From Unio delphinus (lineage: Eukaryota; Mollusca; Bivalvia; Unionida; Unionidae), in contig JAQISU010000132.1 of the NCBI GenBank assembly GCA_029339505.1, positions 5,163,001-5,227,000 on the forward strand: a stretch of DNA of 64,000 bases, written 5' to 3'. Of this stretch, positions 60,205 through 64,000 are shown in pieces (position 1 is the first letter of the stretch; every line of letters begins with the position of its first letter). Both the position numbers and the translations under genes were made by a program. The notes beneath the pieces were generated by a model. The model saw only the letters and a program-made list of their open reading frames with translations. It searched no databases and was not told the origin of the DNA.

Positions 60205-60510
60205 GATGGTGTTTTGATTGTTTAAGTTGCTTTGAGTCATATCACCACCATCTTTGCAGTGAGGTAGTTTATAGTAATGTCTAGCACTGGGACATCATGC
60301 AGCAGACATGTAGCATTATATCTTCCCCTTTTGTCACATTATCCTGACATCGGGCCGACCAGACCGAACAGTAACCTTTTAAAGCTGAGAGACAAACAAG
60401 ACCTCTGCTAAAAACCGGTTTTGTAAGTCTTTGTTAAGGGTAGGCCGTGGTTTGAAATGGGACCTCCCGCATCCACCGCGGATACTCTAACAGCACAACA
60501 AAAAGTGTCG
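60150..60510 (-). mobile_element. SINE family 2 with (GT)n at its tail
   Basis: The (GT)n tract at 60162-60200 adjoins the tail side. The body, on the plus strand, reads TTTATAGTAATGTCTAGCAC, GGGACATCATGCAGCAG, GTCACATTATCCTGACATCG, GGCCGACCAGACC and TTTTGTAAGTCTTTG. The tRNA-like head follows (TGGGACCTCCCGCATCCACC, GATACTCTAACAGC). It is the most complete family 2 copy, on the minus strand. Confidence 0.75.
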
Positions 60511-62338
60511 TTGTACTTGGATAATATGACGTTTCTACACCGTTGTACTGACGTTGTGGTTAGCATGCACATACGATGGCGATAATAATCGTTCCGTTGT
60601 TTTATAAGGTATTTTCAAATGAAATAGCTTAAAGAAGTTAGAAACTTGTGTCGGAAAATTATTCGTCAACTATGATGATTGCAAGGATATGGCACCATCC
60701 TGACCCTGATCGATTTTTTTTATGAAATCTACTAAGTGAAATTTGTAGCTTTGTCTGTACCGGTAGGACCGTGCTGTGGCTGTGGCCGAGACGTCTATAT
60801 ATCTGTCGGTTTATACTGTTTCAAACCGTTCAGGTGTGAAAAGATATCAATTAATTTACAATTGTATGCACTATAGTTAGCTGTGATGGTGGAGTCAGAT
60901 TTGTTTGCCAGGTCCAAATAACCATGACATCATTCATTGATTTTATTGTGCGAGCTAAGAGAGTATCCGATCAGACCAATTTCTGCTGTGAACTTTCTGA
61001 TACATAAAAAGACAGGAAATGCCGCTTGTGACTACTTGATCAATGGATATGCTATAGTTCGAGATTTACGCTGTTTGCGCTGGCTCTGCAATCCCCCTCA
61101 GTTTAAAAGAGTGTAGCACAGTATGGACGAGACCGTGCAATGTGAAGCAATTCTATGCGAGGGATTCCAAAACATGGGTATTAATGTTAAAGTGTTTTAA
61201 GGATGATGTAACAGAGTCTGAAGCGCTTCTGCTGGCCACACTGACCGCTCTTCCTCCTTCAGCTTACCTTAGATATCTCCATAGGTAGTAGCTTTTGTGA
61301 CGTCCTAGTTACGTGACCTGCACATTTCTTCTGTAATTTTACAAGTTGGGTTCAGGTGCTTGAAATGCCAGCCCGTTGGAGAACCTCTGTGAATGACACC
61401 ATTATACTTGTAAGTTTTCTTAGGCAGCCCAGATGAAAATGGTTTAGCTTCTTGACATGGAATATATATTGATATCAAGGATAACTACACCTTCCAGGTT
61501 GGGCTAAACAACAAAGTCGAGTCTGATCTAAGCATTTCCTTGTTCGTGTAACGAAGAAACTGAGCATAAAAGGAGGTTCATTGGCTTCAATTCCTCTTCT
61601 CCTCCTATTCAAGGGTACATATTGTTCCCACGTCTGCTTTAGTTTTGATTGTGTCCACACGAATTTTATTTGAAGCGCGAAAACTCCTTTTCTCTCCTCA
61701 AACGCTCCCGTGTCACTTTCTGCACACCCCATGCTGTCGTTATCTTTTTCACTTCTTCTGTCGTCACTTCTCTGACAAACTTCTTTATTATCTTCAGGAG
61801 ATCGTCTCCTTCTTTTCATGGCCCATTGTTTGGGTAGGACTCAGGCCAAAAAGGTTTTTCATTCTGACCATTAAACTGATGGTCTCAGATCTGTTTTACC
61901 TTTCTGCAATGCTGAGTTGTTTTCGTCTTAAGCCTGTCCACGATCAATGATGAATATCAAAATTGTCTGTCTTGGCTTAATGTCGCACTCAGCTTTCAGC
62001 CATGTGCTATTATTTATTGCACGCACTGCGTACTACTTAATTTCTCGTGCTGATTTGTCAGCGTCCATCAACCCTTGCATACTACTCAATTGCATATCCG
62101 GCAGTTACAAGGGAGTAAGTAAGGATAGTCAAGGGATAACAAGACTGGATACATGTTTCACGCGCTGCCGTGACGGTAATCATTTCTACCATCATGTACA
62201 TGGACGTGAAGGAAAACATCACCAGGTGTAGAAAACAATGCATGTCAAGAGCAATTGCTTGGACCTTAAAAAGCCATTCGCCTCCTTTTTTGCGTAGGTT
62301 TAACATTCGACAAGGAATAAAAACAGTTTGTACACACT

Positions 62339-62341
<3 letters not shown>
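60511..62341. other. No firmly recognised feature
   Basis: Less AT-rich DNA than the rest. A 114-codon minus-strand frame at 61475-61819 is Arg/Lys/Asp-rich (MKRRRRSPEDNKEV) but is overlapped by open plus-strand frames and has no recognised domain. Other frames are short. An unrecognised repeat or exon is possible. Confidence 0.35.

Positions 62342-62380
<39 letters not shown>
62342..62380. repeat. (CA)n microsatellite
   Basis: About 19 CA dinucleotides. Confidence 0.95.
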
Positions 62381-62381
<1 letters not shown>

Positions 62382-64000
62382 AATGAATCGATTAATGTTT
62401 CTTTTTAATTTTCAGAGACTTTTACATGTGATTTCATCTTCTACATATATTCATTCAGTACATTCACTGTATTTTTTCACACACACAAACACACACACTA
62501 TAACACTGGGATAGAAGCGGTTTATGTATGTTTTTTGTATATTGGATTACCAATATATGTACAACATACAAATGCGAATTTATTATTTATTTCGTTTCAA
62601 AGATATGTTTGTTGACCTGGACCATTGATACGTTAATGATAGCGATGGATAGGTCTTACCATGGGTTAGACTATACCACAGCGTATTCTCCTTCAATAGG
62701 AAACAGTGGCTACATCTCTCTGCATCATCCATACATCAAAATCTTATTTTTGTTGCTACCGCTTCTTTTCTCATTTGAATTGCTCTTGTATCATCACTTA
62801 CGACTTGTGCAACAACGTCTTTTTCTATTAGGAGGAAACTGGTGGTTTTCTTCTCTCTTTTCCTATCAGAGCCGCACTATGTTCATGTGCACCAAGGCTA
62901 ACGTATGGATTTTTTCCTGCGTTTTCTGGTCACCGATTGGATGAAGGGCTTGCAGAGGCATGATTATGGCTGGTCCATTTCGAATCGTTTAGAAAGAAAA
63001 ACAAAACATTAAATATTTGCGTATTTAAAAAGGATGACAATGTTGTGGAATCGTACTAGACTTACAATGATCTAAAACAGTAGTGTTGCCATTGATGCAG
63101 TGTACGTTTCTGAGCTGACAAAATCTAGAGCGAGACTAGATAGACTATTTTGTACAAGCCTACATTTATGTCTGTAGAGTACTCAAGGTCAAAATTAGTC
63201 AATAAGTAATATCTGGGAAATCCTAGACTGTTTAAATGATGAAACTGCAAACGATATTCCAGACATGATGTAAACTGATCATTGTAATGTCAAATTATTA
63301 AACTGAGTCGATACAGTATTTCATTTCATAAAGATAATGATATCGCACGCCAGAGGAGGTAATCCATACGGATCAAATTATTCTGCACTGTGGAAAAGTA
63401 AATTAGACGGCTACCCAGTTGGTTCCTTACCGATGAATGTCATCTTTGTCAATCATGTAAACTTGGACGTCTTTGTGGTTTTGATGAGGATGGTCATCAT
63501 TAGCACACACAACTCCAGATTAAAATAAACTGTACGGATTATAAAATAAACTGTACGGATTATGAGCCAGACAGCAATGATATAATCAATACATACTTGA
63601 CATTTTTCTTTGCAATATTTGTGACGCAAGTCGAATACAAGAATTTTCATGAGTCTCAAGAAACAGCGAAATAGTCACACAAGCTTTAAAGCACCTTTGA
63701 AAAACTATAATCTCTTCTGAAATGAGAGTCCATGCATCTCTCCACGTGTTGCGTTATTTGGTTCTAATAGTATTTCAAATTGTTAATTTCTACAGTATTG
63801 TCAGAGTCTACATACACGACGACGTTTTGCTGTATTCACCAGTGTATCTGACATTTGATGTTCCAGACGAAGTTCGCCCGATTTTAAAGTGTGGACATCC
63901 ATAGTCTTGGTTAGGAATTAAATCAATGCCCACAAGGCATATCATTTTCTATAATTGTTGTCCGAAATGCCATGGCTGGTAATGCTATCTAATTTCAAGT
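62381..64000. other. No recognised feature
   Basis: Mixed DNA. A 138-codon plus-strand frame at 62528-62944 is rich in aromatic and hydrophobic residues but has no recognised domain. A 21-bp unit (GATTATAAAATAAACTGTACG) occurs about twice, with a further partial copy, near 63520-63560. Confidence 0.35.

Noticed and set aside
61475..61819. 114-codon Arg/Lys-rich minus-strand frame
   Set aside because: No recognised domain, overlapping open frames on the other strand, no promoter or splice support.
62528..62944. 138-codon hydrophobic plus-strand frame
   Set aside because: No recognisable domain or family motif; composition is consistent with chance in T-rich DNA.

Overview
This is a eukaryotic genomic window that is AT-rich, intron-dominated and very rich in repeats. 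The one clear host gene has metazoan exon structure with GT-AG introns. The retroelement types (tRNA-derived SINEs, a Ty3/gypsy element with unusual domain order, piggyBac relics) and the many minisatellites fit a marine or freshwater invertebrate. A mollusc is my best guess, but that is inference and no species can be named from the sequence.

Host gene: three minus-strand coding exons of a sodium-dependent phosphate transporter (SLC20/PiT family) lie at 11640-11829 (start codon), 5468-5569 and 1810-1950. All junctions are phase 1 and join in frame. The rest of the gene lies beyond position 1. A 5' UTR segment runs to 11860 and ends at a splice acceptor, so the promoter is further right; two weak candidates are at about 36.6 kb and 43.7 kb. 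A possible first exon of a mitochondrially targeted protein, on the plus strand, starts at 44198.

Layout: 0-12 kb holds the PiT exons, with introns filled by a short terminal-inverted-repeat element (4169-4640), a 2.2 kb array of 25-bp repeats (5844-8022), a (TAA)n block and a piggyBac relic (9155-10576). 12-35 kb is mostly minisatellite arrays with periods of 20 to 103 bp. The largest (23460-26775) contains two nearly identical 907-bp blocks. A second, internally deleted piggyBac copy sits at 27679-28874 between TTAA sites. 35-49 kb is mostly unique sequence with SINEs, a frameshifted zinc-finger relic (41485-41750) and microsatellites. 49.7-57.1 kb holds a LINE relic followed by a degenerate LTR retrotransposon whose order is gag, protease, integrase, reverse transcriptase, RNase H. 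That is a Ty3/gypsy-type pol with the Ty1/copia-like gene order known from Gmr1-like elements. 57-64 kb has duplicated segments, a 30-bp minisatellite, a SINE and otherwise unassigned DNA.

Two SINE families recur. Family 1 (about 280 bp, A/B-box head, AAAC-type tail) has six copies. Family 2 has three body copies whose tails adjoin GT-rich sequence, one further body copy, and one head-only copy. Apart from the PiT exons, nearly every open frame longer than 60 codons comes from low-complexity or tandem-repeat DNA or from a dead transposon. I found no operon, CRISPR array, rRNA gene or intact tRNA gene.
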